Source: CALECP01 sp964389925 (GTDB lineage Bacteria; Chloroflexota; Anaerolineae; Promineifilales; Promineifilaceae). From it: DNA of 64,000 nt. The notes under the pieces were generated by a model, which saw only the letters and a program-made list of their open reading frames with translations, was not told the DNA's origin and searched no databases. Positions within the stretch are counted from its first letter, which is position 1. Every line of letters begins with the position of its first letter. Shown here one piece after another: positions 8,789-17,847 of this stretch. The stretch is taken from NCBI GenBank assembly GCA_964389925.1, contig CAYMGE010000001.1, positions 1-64,000 of the forward strand, in the 5' to 3' direction. The position numbers and the translations under genes are program-made.

Positions 8789-10540
8789 CTAACCTTCAAC
8801 TTTTACGATGACAGCGGTGATATTGTCCGTCCCACCCGCTGCGTTCGCGGCATGAATCAAGGCATCACACGCGCTTTGTGGCGAGGTTGATTCCCGCACG
8901 GTTTTCTGAATGTGATCATCTGTAACCATTCCCGTCAATCCATCCGAGCATAGTAGCAAACAGTCATCAACCGCCAGCCGCGTGTACATCGTGTCAACTT
9001 CAATTTTTGGCTTGTCACCAATGGTACGATACACAACATTGCCTTGTGGATGATGACGTGCCTCTTCGCGCCTGATCTGCCCTGTCGCCACCAGTCGTTC
9101 AACGAGTGAATGATCGGTGGTTAGCTGTTTGATCCCGTTCGCGTTGATGCGATAAGCGCGGCTGTCACCGGCGTGACCGATGTAGACCTCATTGTTGACG
9201 ACAACGGCCGCGACAACAGTTGTTCCCATATCGTTATACGATGCTTTTGCCATCTCATAGACTTCTTTATTGGCTGCTTGAATCGCTTGTTTCAACCAAT
9301 TTTCATAATCAACTGCTGTCTGCCCCCCCGCCATCTTCGACAATAATTGCTGGCTCGCAAGCTGCCCAATCCGATCAACCGTCATTTGACTGGCAACTTC
9401 GCCCCCCTCATGCCCCCCCATCCCATCAGCAACGACGTAGATGCCGATGGGTCTCTTGTGTGAACGATCATTGTAAGTCGTTTGCAGCGTCCACATGTTG
9501 TCCTCATTGAGTTGACGCACAATGCCGACATCGGTTATTTTCCCCATCTGAAGTTTGACGTTCATCGGCCGATGCCCCCCCCCTTCCTGCTCAAACGCCG
9601 CCGCAAGGTCTGATGCACTGACAGGTGCAGCACGAGTCATCGCTCGTTTGAGCATCCCGTTGAGATTATCCGAAAGGTTAGGATGGAGCGTATGCTTGTT
9701 TTTTCCCGTCAAAAGCCAATTGAGAATTGCGGCCAACTGGCTAACGTTAGCAGGGGATGCGCCATTTTGAGTCGCATCGGTAAATCCTGCGAAGTAGACC
9801 TGCTCTCTTTCAACCATGAAGTGTTGTGGGGTCAACTGCGGCCAGCAAATGTTATGCCGTTGTAGTTCAGCCAGCGCATAGGCAAGGGTCGCGCCCCATT
9901 TGACAACCTGTGAGGGTTTAACTGGCAGCTTCTGCTTTGACAACGGTAACCCAGTCAGGTCAGAGACGAGATAGTATCGCTCTTGATTGTGAACAGGATG
10001 TTGCAGGCTGGCAAGCGGAAGGCGCACGCCAGCGACGTGAATTGGCAACTTTGTCATCTTGTATGCGCCACCGATTATCTGTGGTTTTAGTGCTTCCGTG
10101 AGTAAATAGTTGGGGTAGGTGGGCTGCTCATTGTGTAAATCGGAGCCACACTGGGTGCAGAACTTTTTATCGGCCGAATTCCCCTTCGACCCACATTGTG
10201 AACAGATCAGCAGCGGCTTCTCACTCCTCACCTGATAGAGATGCTGCTCTGGTGACGACTGTTGATACTGGCGCACGACAACATAAGAGCCGACAATCGC
10301 GCCTTCGGGCAGCGGCAAAAATGGCTGCTGGGCAGGTAGCTTCTGCGTGTCCCCGCTACGAGGGCTGCGTTTTTCTGCAAGCCGATGGCTCGCTGACTGC
10401 GTGATTTTGCGTGTTACACTGTCCTGTTGCGTAAGCTTAATCGTCTGTCGCGTCGTCGCTTGTGCGAGAGACTGGCCACAGATTTTGCAGAATTTTTTCT
10501 TTGGCGTGTTGTCTACGCCGCAATTGGGACAGTTCATCAC
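8789..10540 (-). CDS. Zinc-ribbon / degenerate kinase / PP2C fusion protein
   Basis: 583 residues. A zinc ribbon (CPNC...CKIC, about 4-21) is followed by a Thr-rich linker (TIKL). Then comes a region (about 80-320) that follows a protein-kinase layout but lacks the catalytic residues. HNICWPQLTPQHFMV stands where HRDxKPxN belongs, VYFAGFTDA where DFG belongs, and a helix ILNWLLTGK matches the kinase alpha-F/LLTG element. A second ribbon (CSQC...CTQC) is inserted. The PP2C domain (about 335-583) is intact: LNEDN, ADGMGG, HAGDSRAY, DHS, CSDGLTG, GGTDNIT. The ATGA overlap with the upstream FHA gene shows translational coupling. The pseudokinase reading is my inference from position and motif order. 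Confidence 0.85.
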   Translation of the reverse strand: MMNCPNCGVDNTPKKKFCKICGQSLAQATTRQTIKLTQQDSVTRKITQSASHRLAEKRSPRSGDTQKLPAQQPFLPLPEGAIVGSYVVVRQYQQSSPEQHLYQVRSEKPLLICSQCGSKGNSADKKFCTQCGSDLHNEQPTYPNYLLTEALKPQIIGGAYKMTKLPIHVAGVRLPLASLQHPVHNQERYYLVSDLTGLPLSKQKLPVKPSQVVKWGATLAYALAELQRHNICWPQLTPQHFMVEREQVYFAGFTDATQNGASPANVSQLAAILNWLLTGKNKHTLHPNLSDNLNGMLKRAMTRAAPVSASDLAAAFEQEGGGHRPMNVKLQMGKITDVGIVRQLNEDNMWTLQTTYNDRSHKRPIGIYVVADGMGGHEGGEVASQMTVDRIGQLASQQLLSKMAGGQTAVDYENWLKQAIQAANKEVYEMAKASYNDMGTTVVAAVVVNNEVYIGHAGDSRAYRINANGIKQLTTDHSLVERLVATGQIRREEARHHPQGNVVYRTIGDKPKIEVDTMYTRLAVDDCLLLCSDGLTGMVTDDHIQKTVRESTSPQSACDALIHAANAAGGTDNITAVIVKVEG

Positions 10541-12498
10541 TGTTTTCCTCCGGATTGGTGGAATGTAAACTGTACACCCCCAATGCCAATTGTCCAGCCG
10601 TCTTTGAGTAGATTTTTAGCCGTCGGCCGATTTTGCACAAAGATACCGTTACTAGAGCCTAAATCCTCGATTATGTATTGTGACTCACGGCGCGTGATGC
10701 GGGCATGTTCATGCGAGACAGATTGCCAGTTGGCGATAGTGTTGTCGATTACGATGTCGTTGTGCTTGCCGCGGCCGATGGTACTTCCGTTGGGGCTAAT
10801 TTCAAAGGAACGATTAACACCCTGCAAGCGCAGTCGTGCGTTTTTTCTTGTTGCCGCAACATAGGGTGCCGGCTTGTGGTTCCGCATAACCGTTGCTGTA
10901 TTGGGTGCCGGCTTGTGGTTCGGCATAACCGTTGGCGTCAACTTTACAGGAACGTGATCGCTGTGTGGATTGGGGACTGCCGGTTGAGGGCGTGGGCGAC
11001 GCGCTATAAAAAATGCGAGCAGGCCCAGTCCAAGCAAAATAATCGCTGCGAGCAAGAGTAGAATCAGCGGGTTTACATCAAACCAGCCTGCATTCTCCAT
11101 CACCTCTTTGATCTCTTGCCGATCCTCCTCAGATAGCGGTGTAGGTGCGAAGAGTTGTCTATCACCATCAAAAAAGGTGACCGTTAGCCTATCTATATCA
11201 GCTTCCGTTGCCTCTGCGAATTGCAGCGGCACACTTACGGATGAAGTATTTAAGGCAACTCGAAATGTGGTTGTGTTGCCGTTTGTTTGGGGCGTGATCA
11301 TAGTTTTTGTTATCACGTCCATGTTAGGATGAGTTAAACGTCCCTCAATGCCATTTTGTGGCCATTCCCCTTCTGATGTGTAGCTGATGGTGAGGTCAGC
11401 GATCTGTTCTCCTTCATCAATCTCACTCACCCCCATTGTGACAGTATTGAGCGCTAGCGGCTGTGGTTCCGTTTCAACGTCGGGCGGTGATGGGTTATTT
11501 GGTTGAGTTATTTCTGCAATTTCCTCAACGTCAGGGGTTGTCACAGGTGAACCTACTGGCATAGGCATTGGGGCAGGCGGAGCATAGGTAAATAGATTGG
11601 TTGCAATAGAGTCGAATGTGAAAGGGGAGTCATAGGGGGAGTTGTCGGCCGAAAGAACCACCAACGTCATGTTAAAAATATCATTTAACATAACCCCTTC
11701 TGCAAGTTGAAGCTCCAAATCCAACATCATGGGACTGTTTTGCGGAAATTCCCAATCTGTGTTCCCTAGCATAGACTCTACAGTTGGATTTAGCAGAGAG
11801 ATGGTTGGTGTGATGCCAACTGCATGATAAAGTCTTAGCTTCGTGCCTGCTTCCCATGTGCTGCTAGTAGACTCAATTTGAAATGGGATCTTTGCCCAAC
11901 CGGGCATACCTTCAATCGTTCCGGTTTGGCTAATGACAAAGCTCATATCAAGTGTCGAGTCAATTGGCTCGGCCGAGGAAGGCTCTCCAGACGATTCACT
12001 CTCTTCATCTGAAACCATTCGCACCATCGTGCTTTCTTCAAACGGCCGAGATGATTGTTCTATACCATTTTCAAACATGACGACATCCAGTTGATGCCGA
12101 ATTTCCCCATCTGTAAGTGCATCAGCAGCAATCATCAGTGTGGCGGTCACCAGATTTGTTGGCTGTGGCAATCCAACGCCGGCATCAGGCGGACAGCGCC
12201 CAATCACCCAAACTCGTGTCTCAGCTGTTATGCCTTCTGCAAAACATTGTTCTGAACTGACAAAATTGACATCAAGTGCAGAGCTAAAGCGATAACGCAG
12301 ACGAATCTCTTGGGTTTCAGAGTTGTAGCTTGCTAGGTTGATCTCAACCGTGATCTCCTCACCTACTCGACCTTCTACACTTGGTGGAACTGTCAACGTG
12401 ACAGTCTCATCTTGTGCGTAGGCTAGGTGCTGAAAAGTGGTATAGAAGCAAAGCGTGATTAGTAGCGAAATCCACAGTTTGTGAGCTGTTCGCAGCAT
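10537..12498 (-). CDS. Membrane protein with exported beta-sandwich and cytoplasmic FHA domain
   Basis: 653 residues. A signal peptide (about 1-28, ending near AYAQ) precedes about 450 exported residues, beginning with a cohesin/CARDB-like beta-sandwich. One membrane helix (about 500-522) is followed by RRPRP. A Pro-rich cytosolic linker with two near-identical copies (NHKPAP) leads to a C-terminal FHA domain with STIGRG, SHEHARI and SSNGIFVQ, all key phosphopeptide residues present. First large gene of the operon, 11 bp after the HTH gene and overlapping the PP2C gene by 4 bp. It could recruit phosphorylated partners to the inner membrane face in response to an outside signal. Confidence 0.87.
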   Translation of the reverse strand: MLRTAHKLWISLLITLCFYTTFQHLAYAQDETVTLTVPPSVEGRVGEEITVEINLASYNSETQEIRLRYRFSSALDVNFVSSEQCFAEGITAETRVWVIGRCPPDAGVGLPQPTNLVTATLMIAADALTDGEIRHQLDVVMFENGIEQSSRPFEESTMVRMVSDEESESSGEPSSAEPIDSTLDMSFVISQTGTIEGMPGWAKIPFQIESTSSTWEAGTKLRLYHAVGITPTISLLNPTVESMLGNTDWEFPQNSPMMLDLELQLAEGVMLNDIFNMTLVVLSADNSPYDSPFTFDSIATNLFTYAPPAPMPMPVGSPVTTPDVEEIAEITQPNNPSPPDVETEPQPLALNTVTMGVSEIDEGEQIADLTISYTSEGEWPQNGIEGRLTHPNMDVITKTMITPQTNGNTTTFRVALNTSSVSVPLQFAEATEADIDRLTVTFFDGDRQLFAPTPLSEEDRQEIKEVMENAGWFDVNPLILLLLAAIILLGLGLLAFFIARRPRPQPAVPNPHSDHVPVKLTPTVMPNHKPAPNTATVMRNHKPAPYVAATRKNARLRLQGVNRSFEISPNGSTIGRGKHNDIVIDNTIANWQSVSHEHARITRRESQYIIEDLGSSNGIFVQNRPTAKNLLKDGWTIGIGGVQFTFHQSGGKQ

Positions 12499-12509
12499 CG
12501 AGATTCTCC

Positions 12510-12704
12510 TTATTCGACAGTTTGCGGTTCAGTGCGTAGCCATGCTTGAATGGCGGATTGTGAGAACCGCCATGCACCGCCAACTTTGCGGGCGGGCAGT
12601 TTGCCAGTTTTGGCAAGACGGTAGATCGTCGTTTCAGACACCTTTAGAAAACTAGCGACCTCTGGGACAGTTAGAACAGTATCTTGGTGGGGTGAGGAGA
12701 TCAT
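12510..12704 (-). CDS. Excisionase-type helix-turn-helix DNA-binding protein
   Basis: 64-residue MerR/excisionase (HTH_17) protein. TVPEVASFLKVSETTIYRL forms the helix-turn-helix and KVGGAWRFSQSAIQAWL the winged tail, both hallmarks of the family. I prefer the ATG at 12704 because the conserved domain begins about 9 residues later; a longer in-frame start at 12746 has no ribosome site. As first gene of the ten-gene operon, it may regulate that operon from the 221-bp divergent region. No integrase is nearby, so an excisionase role is unlikely. Confidence 0.8.
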   Translation of the reverse strand: MISSPHQDTVLTVPEVASFLKVSETTIYRLAKTGKLPARKVGGAWRFSQSAIQAWLRTEPQTVE

Positions 12705-12925
12705 GGTGGTTAGCACTCTTGACAGATGGCTCCGCCCTTCGGACATCCGAATACGCAGAACACATCAATAGGGATGCGCTTTCAATAGGTGAATACCGTT
12801 TCGGCCGATTTATTTTCATCAATTGCGTGAATTTCGCCGATTTTGGTCAATCTTTGGCTTTTTTAGCAGAATCGACATAAACTTCGGGTCAGAGGTCTGC
12901 TTAGACAACTGCATAGGAGATATAT

Positions 12926-13717
12926 ATGACTAGCGAGAACAACGCTCTTTGGGAGGACGTTAAAGAGTCGTTGGGAAGTGTTCCGTCGCTTGACAAAGTG
13001 TCAACTGCCAAAGTCAATGCGATTTTGTACAAGAATTATAAATCAGGGCGCATCAAACAAGTTATCACAAAAGAAAATATCGCTGTGAGCCATTACGTAC
13101 AGCGGGTTGTTCGCATCTTCAAGGCACAACATGAAACCGTTGTGCAGATTCAGATACGACGCGACGATAGCGCATGGGAAACGCTGCATACACGCCTTTA
13201 TTTGGCAATCTACGGCCGCTTAAAATCGGCCCAATTACACAGCAGTGAGCGCAAAGCGTATGCACAGGAGTATGCACAGGAGGCGACGTTTGGCATTTTA
13301 CGCAGCCACTATCCTTACGACATCGACTTTATGCGTTGGGCATACAAAATTGTCTTTAATACCTACGCTAAAGGTGCGCGGCATAGTCAGACGCAGATGC
13401 GACAAGCGGAACGTTATGCGACTTCACTAGAGGATTGGCAAGAAACCCTCTTGTCCCCGCTCAATGTCGAACAACGGGTCGCCGCACAGTATGATTTGGT
13501 AGACGTGCTGATGACCTTGACGCGCAATGAGTTAGCTGTGCTAAAACAGTTAGTTGAAGGCTATTCACAGAATGAGATCGCCGAACGGACTGTCTGTAGT
13601 GCGAGTACGATCTCGCGCATGAAAAAGCGAATCCGTGAAAAGGTGATGAAAATTATTGATGACAGTCGGTATAACGATCTGCATGAGAGCAATCGCACAG
13701 CTGCGGCAGATTTTTGA
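12926..13717 (+). CDS. Atypical sigma-70-family (ECF-like) factor
   Basis: 263 residues. A long N-terminal helical part (1-90) precedes a region-2-like helix bundle (about 95-160, containing RLYLAIYGRL and FMRWAYKIVFNTY). A clear region-4 helix-turn-helix occupies about 200-245 (LTRNELAVLKQLVEGYSQNEIAERT...STISRMKKRIREK). The GGAGATATAT leader gives a good ribosome site for the ATG. The gene is divergent from the kinase/phosphatase operon and shares its 221-bp upstream region, which suggests it transcribes that operon. Overlap by about 35 nt with the next gene implies coupling. No typical anti-sigma gene is adjacent. Confidence 0.75.
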   Translation: MTSENNALWEDVKESLGSVPSLDKVSTAKVNAILYKNYKSGRIKQVITKENIAVSHYVQRVVRIFKAQHETVVQIQIRRDDSAWETLHTRLYLAIYGRLKSAQLHSSERKAYAQEYAQEATFGILRSHYPYDIDFMRWAYKIVFNTYAKGARHSQTQMRQAERYATSLEDWQETLLSPLNVEQRVAAQYDLVDVLMTLTRNELAVLKQLVEGYSQNEIAERTVCSASTISRMKKRIREKVMKIIDDSRYNDLHESNRTAAADF

Positions 13718-14357
13718 ACAAACTGACTCCCAAACGTCTCCCATCAAGCGAGAGACTGAGCTGCTGATACCTGCTGTTGCTGCTGCGTTACGCAGCAACG
13801 TCTCAATCCAACGTCGTTATCCCACTTTCTGGCAACAACTGCTGGCAAATCGCCTCCTTCAAGACCTCTTCTTAGAGTTTGTTGATCTGTTGGACTCGTC
13901 AGGTGAGTGGTGCATTCCCCAATTTCCTCCTGCATCGCTGAATGTGCTTCCGCCTGTGCCAGAGTTGGCGTTTTACTCGGCCGACCACTGGCACATTCAA
14001 TGGTATCAATCCCCCAGCCAACTAAACGACCTGATCGAGAAGGCTCAAAGCTCAGTTGTGCTTTTTGAGAGCGTGGTCGATTTGGAAAATGGCGAGCTGG
14101 AGGTCTTGTTGCGGCTGTCAGGGGGGGAGTCGGCCGAGCAACATCCTATCCTTCACATCATCCATCGAGCAGAAAATACAGTTCCTCTTGTCGCCACGTT
14201 GCAATGGGGACAATCTGAGCAAACACTTCCTGTTCACAAACACACAACACTTTTTGAGATGATTGCCCCGCCTTTTTGCGAGGAATGTGCCAAGATCGAT
14301 GCGCCGTTGCAATTAATCGTTGAAACAAATCGTGTAAATACCCAAACAAGCCGTTAA
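13683..14357 (+). CDS. Hypothetical protein downstream of sigma-like factor
   Basis: 224 residues; I do not recognise a family. The N-terminal 60 residues are helical, and the rest is mixed beta with a C-terminal CEEC pair. No signal peptide or TM. I chose the ATG at 13683 since upstream in-frame Met codons lie deeper inside the sigma-like gene; even so the two overlap by about 35 nt. Tight coupling to the sigma factor makes a regulator of that factor plausible, but nothing in the sequence proves it. Confidence 0.65.
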   Translation: MRAIAQLRQIFEQTDSQTSPIKRETELLIPAVAAALRSNVSIQRRYPTFWQQLLANRLLQDLFLEFVDLLDSSGEWCIPQFPPASLNVLPPVPELAFYSADHWHIQWYQSPSQLNDLIEKAQSSVVLFESVVDLENGELEVLLRLSGGESAEQHPILHIIHRAENTVPLVATLQWGQSEQTLPVHKHTTLFEMIAPPFCEECAKIDAPLQLIVETNRVNTQTSR

Positions 14358-14360
14358 CAA

Positions 14361-15647
14361 ATGAACAAAAACTGGAAACTTGTAATCTACGCACTCATTA
14401 TCCATCGTGATGGTGAGACGGTCTTTGTGACAGATGATGGGCAGTTGCCCAATACAGATGTGATGGCTGAAAGTTGGTGGCATATCGATGCGGGAAAACC
14501 CATCGTTCAGGACGCTTTTGCAAAACGGCTCGGTGTTGCGCCCATCGTTCTGCGTCGCTTTGAGCCAACGATTACGAGTGAGGAAGACAAGACGGCACAA
14601 CTCGTTTATGAGCTAGATTATGTCAAGCCACGCTGTGCAGGTCGGTGGTCATCGGCCGAAGCCCTCCCCAACTCCCACCATCGCACTATCGCCCAAACTC
14701 AGCAGGCATTCCCGAATAAAGCCCCATGGATGCGACGCGGCTGGCGTGAATCTGCAACACAGTGGATCGGTCAACAGATGGCGTTGCTCGGCAAAACGAT
14801 TGAACGAATTGAACCGCATCGCAGTTGGTGCATCTCCTATTTGGCTAAAATTTATACGACTTCGGCCGATATTTTCTACTTCAAGGCGACAATTGCTTTG
14901 CCGCTCTTTGTCGATGAAGGGGCGATAATGGCCTATTTGAATGGCCTATTTCCTGCGTTGGTTCCTGCGCCGGTTGCATTTGATATGGAACAGCAGTGGT
15001 TTATTTCGGCCGATTTTGGCGATGTCAGCACCAACCTTGACCGCAAATCTCGATTTGCTATGTTGCGAAAAGTTGCGGCAATGCAAATTGAGTCTGCCAG
15101 CAAAGTCCCTGAACTGCTTGCCAACGGCTGCATTGACCGTCGCTTGCCCCACTTTCTACAGCAAATCAATGACCGTTTTCAAGAGCCAGCCTCCTTTGCA
15201 GGATTGACAGAGGTTGAGACAAAGCAGTTACAAGGCGCACTGCCTAAAATCAAACGCCGCGCGGAAATGTTCCTCACGTCCCCGCTGCCTGCCACCCTGA
15301 TTCACGGCGACCTGCATCAGGGGAACATCCATCTAAGTGGACAAGCAGTGACCATTTTCGACTGGTCAGATGCAGCCGTTGGCTTTCCATGGGTCGATGC
15401 AATGCTGGCCTTGTTTGCGCCAGAGGAAGAGCGTGACGCGGCACGAGATGTTTATCTGACCTGCTGGGAACGCTATGCCTCGCTTGAGGAATTACGCGAC
15501 CTGTGGGAGCAATGGATACCGCTATTCTACATCCATCATGCGATCAGTTATTTCAGCATCTTTGCCAACCTCGATCCAACGACAAGCTGGGAGTTGGGGG
15601 GAAACGCGGCCGAGTTCCTGCGCCATGCCCTCAACCATCTAAGATAA
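14361..15647 (+). CDS. Aminoglycoside phosphotransferase-fold (APH) kinase
   Basis: 428 residues. The C-terminal half carries the APH catalytic loop LIHGDLHQGNIHL (near 315) and the metal motif FDWSDAAVGFPWVD (near 330). The N-terminal 130 residues (KLVIYALIIHRDG, then WWHIDAGKP) look like a reduced NUDIX-like beta sheet without the NUDIX box. It follows the unknown gene by 3 bp, so it belongs to the sigma-factor operon. It converges on and overlaps the AtuA-like gene by 17 bp. APH-fold proteins phosphorylate small molecules or proteins; the substrate here cannot be read from sequence. Confidence 0.8.
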   Translation: MNKNWKLVIYALIIHRDGETVFVTDDGQLPNTDVMAESWWHIDAGKPIVQDAFAKRLGVAPIVLRRFEPTITSEEDKTAQLVYELDYVKPRCAGRWSSAEALPNSHHRTIAQTQQAFPNKAPWMRRGWRESATQWIGQQMALLGKTIERIEPHRSWCISYLAKIYTTSADIFYFKATIALPLFVDEGAIMAYLNGLFPALVPAPVAFDMEQQWFISADFGDVSTNLDRKSRFAMLRKVAAMQIESASKVPELLANGCIDRRLPHFLQQINDRFQEPASFAGLTEVETKQLQGALPKIKRRAEMFLTSPLPATLIHGDLHQGNIHLSGQAVTIFDWSDAAVGFPWVDAMLALFAPEEERDAARDVYLTCWERYASLEELRDLWEQWIPLFYIHHAISYFSIFANLDPTTSWELGGNAAEFLRHALNHLR

Positions 15648-17412
15648 GCCTCGCCTCCACCTGCACCATACATTCTAATAAAATCTGCGCCATCCCCTTG
15701 CCCAACGGGTCAAAGCGCAGTGAGGCTGTCCCGCCACCGTCCAACGCACCGTGCATTACAAAGTTGAACGCGCCTAGCCCCGGCAACTCAAATCGCTCAA
15801 CCTTTCCCTGCACAAGGTGCCCTAAATAATCCTTGACTTTCTCGGCCGTCAACTCGCGCCGCAGCACTTCTACCAACGTCGGCCGACGTGCCACGATCCC
15901 GACGTTTGAGATGTCTCCCTTGTCTCCACTGCGTCCATAGGCAATCTTCCGTAGAGGAACTTCAATCAGTGCAGATTTTATTACAGGAATGATCTTAGCG
16001 TCATGATTTTGACTAGGTGGCGAATTTTCTTCGAGGTCAACCGTTAACCGTGAATCGTCAAACAGTTCGCCATCTACAAGAACCGTCACAAACTCACGCG
16101 GGATGAGCATCGAATGGGCGCGGATGAGTGGTGTCGGCCGAGGCAACCCCGTCCCTCCAATAATGCCCTGCGCCATCGACAGCGCACTCGACGGCACCTC
16201 CCGCGCAAAAAAGGACAACGCATCTTTGCTGTCATGGTGTGCCGCTAGCTTCAACACAACCTCGCGCGAATCCAATGCCCGACTATGTGCGCCAAACTGA
16301 CTTTCACCGCCCAACAGTTCAATCGAGGTCGCTCGAAAGTCGTCCCAGCCCATTTTTGGAAAAATACGCCGCATTCGTTCAAATAGCGTTTCACCAACTC
16401 GCTGTGCCTTTTGCACAGCATTGTGTCCTGTCAATAACAGTAAGAATGTCAGTCGATAGCCGTCCATCTCCAGCGTTGTCGCTTTGTAGGTTGGCGGCGG
16501 CGGTGTTCCCTTGGCGTTCTCAACCAACACGCGATCTCTCGCAATTTCGGTTAGCCGCACATCGGCAAAGTCACACACGACATCTGGCAGAATATAGCGG
16601 CGTGGATTGCCAATTTCATACAAAATTTGTTCTGTGACGCTGGCGCGATTCACAACGCCGTCCGTGCCGTCAGGCTTCGTCAAAACAAACGTTGCATCCT
16701 CCGCAATCTCCGCAATGGGATATCCGATATTGACCCAACTCGCCACACTCTCCCAGTCAGTCATCAAGCCGCCGGTCGATTGCGTGCCGCATTCCAGTAA
16801 ATGCCCCATCAGACTGCCCTGTGCTAATTTATCGTACTCATCTGCTCGCCAGCCAAATTCATGAATACACGGCCCCAACATCAACGCGCTATCGACAACC
16901 CGCCCTGTGATCACAACGTCTGCACCGGCATCTAGCGCGGCCGCAATTGGAAACGCACCCAAATACGCATTCATCGCCAGTACGCGCTTGGGCAACGGGG
17001 TATTTTTCGCCATCTCGCGCACATCTGCCTCGCGCAATTTGTCAAGCTGTGGCAGCAAATTATCGCCCTCGACAACGGCAATGTTGAGAGCGATGCCTTG
17101 CGCTTTTGCAATGTTGCGTAGTACCTCGGCCGCCCCCTGTGGATTGATCCCACCTGCATTGGTGACAACGCGAATCCCCTGCCGCCGAATCTCGCGCAGA
17201 TGATTTTTCAGAATTGGGTCGATGAAGTCATACGCATAGCCCGCGTTTGGATCGCGCAGCTTGAGGCGTGTCAAAATCGCCATCGTGACCTCTGCCAACC
17301 CTTCATAAACGATATAGTCGAGTTTCTCGCTTGCCAAAAGTTGTGCGGTTGCGAGAGATGAATCCCCCCACGCGCCGGCTGCACCACCGATATGGATTGT
17401 TTTTTGCATCAA
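15631..17412 (-). CDS. atuA: AtuA-like acyclic terpene utilization family protein
   Basis: 593 residues, matching AtuA/DUF1446 architecture. The Rossmann-like N-terminal part (IHIGGAAGAWGDSS, YDFIDPILK, VTNAGGINP) is followed by a C-terminal ferredoxin-like domain (YGRSGDKGDISNVGI, GALDGGGTAS). AtuA family genes typically accompany acyl-CoA carboxylases of branched-chain or terpenoid acid breakdown. Here a carboxyltransferase beta subunit lies in the same operon. The start overlaps the PPOX gene by 4 nt (ATGA). The biochemical activity of the family is not settled. Confidence 0.88.
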   Translation of the reverse strand: MMQKTIHIGGAAGAWGDSSLATAQLLASEKLDYIVYEGLAEVTMAILTRLKLRDPNAGYAYDFIDPILKNHLREIRRQGIRVVTNAGGINPQGAAEVLRNIAKAQGIALNIAVVEGDNLLPQLDKLREADVREMAKNTPLPKRVLAMNAYLGAFPIAAALDAGADVVITGRVVDSALMLGPCIHEFGWRADEYDKLAQGSLMGHLLECGTQSTGGLMTDWESVASWVNIGYPIAEIAEDATFVLTKPDGTDGVVNRASVTEQILYEIGNPRRYILPDVVCDFADVRLTEIARDRVLVENAKGTPPPPTYKATTLEMDGYRLTFLLLLTGHNAVQKAQRVGETLFERMRRIFPKMGWDDFRATSIELLGGESQFGAHSRALDSREVVLKLAAHHDSKDALSFFAREVPSSALSMAQGIIGGTGLPRPTPLIRAHSMLIPREFVTVLVDGELFDDSRLTVDLEENSPPSQNHDAKIIPVIKSALIEVPLRKIAYGRSGDKGDISNVGIVARRPTLVEVLRRELTAEKVKDYLGHLVQGKVERFELPGLGAFNFVMHGALDGGGTASLRFDPLGKGMAQILLECMVQVEARLILDG

Positions 17413-17801
17413 TAGTTTCCTTCTTCACCCCAAATCAACCACTTTGTCGGCGAAACTTGAATGAGCAGCCCGTACTCTGTGTCGCTGGCAATCTCCCAAT
17501 CGTATTTTTGTTTGAATTTTTGGGCAATGTCGGCCGAAATCTCCCCATCATAAACAGCTACCTTCCCCTCACAAATCACCACATCATCCCCATTTTCCAA
17601 CGACAGCGACACAAGCGGCGTGCCGCGCAAATTTTTCGCCTTGACGCTGTTAGGCTTCATGCCGATAAAAAAGCACGCCTCGTGCCAGACAAACCAAACG
17701 GGGACGAGATGCGGCCGACCATCCCTCCGCACGCTTGCCATCCACACATTACGCTCATGCCCCAACCGCTCTAGCGTTCTTTGCGTAGGTTCTCTCTTCA
17801 T
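17409..17801 (-). CDS. PPOX-class F420/FMN-dependent enzyme
   Basis: 130-residue split-barrel protein of the pyridoxamine-5'-phosphate oxidase-like family, F420-dependent type (RNVWMASVRRDGRPHLVPVWFV, then FFIGMKPNSVKAKNLRGTPLVSLSL split between strands). Likely reduces or binds a small substrate using F420 or flavin. It sits between the LLM oxidoreductase and AtuA-like genes, overlapping the latter by 4 nt. The presence of two F420-type genes in one operon supports F420 use by this organism. Confidence 0.82.
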   Translation of the reverse strand: MKREPTQRTLERLGHERNVWMASVRRDGRPHLVPVWFVWHEACFFIGMKPNSVKAKNLRGTPLVSLSLENGDDVVICEGKVAVYDGEISADIAQKFKQKYDWEIASDTEYGLLIQVSPTKWLIWGEEGNY

Positions 17802-17847
17802 AAATCACACACCCATTAACAATTGAAAATTGACAATTTCCCGTTGA

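Noticed and set aside
98..12704. Type VI secretion or anti-phage defence kinase locus
   Set aside because: No T6SS structural genes or defence effectors; vWA, kinase and PP2C together are explained by TerY-P-like signalling.
12510..12704. Prophage or ICE excisionase
   Set aside because: The family fits, but no integrase, att site or phage genes are near, and it is in frame with a signalling operon.
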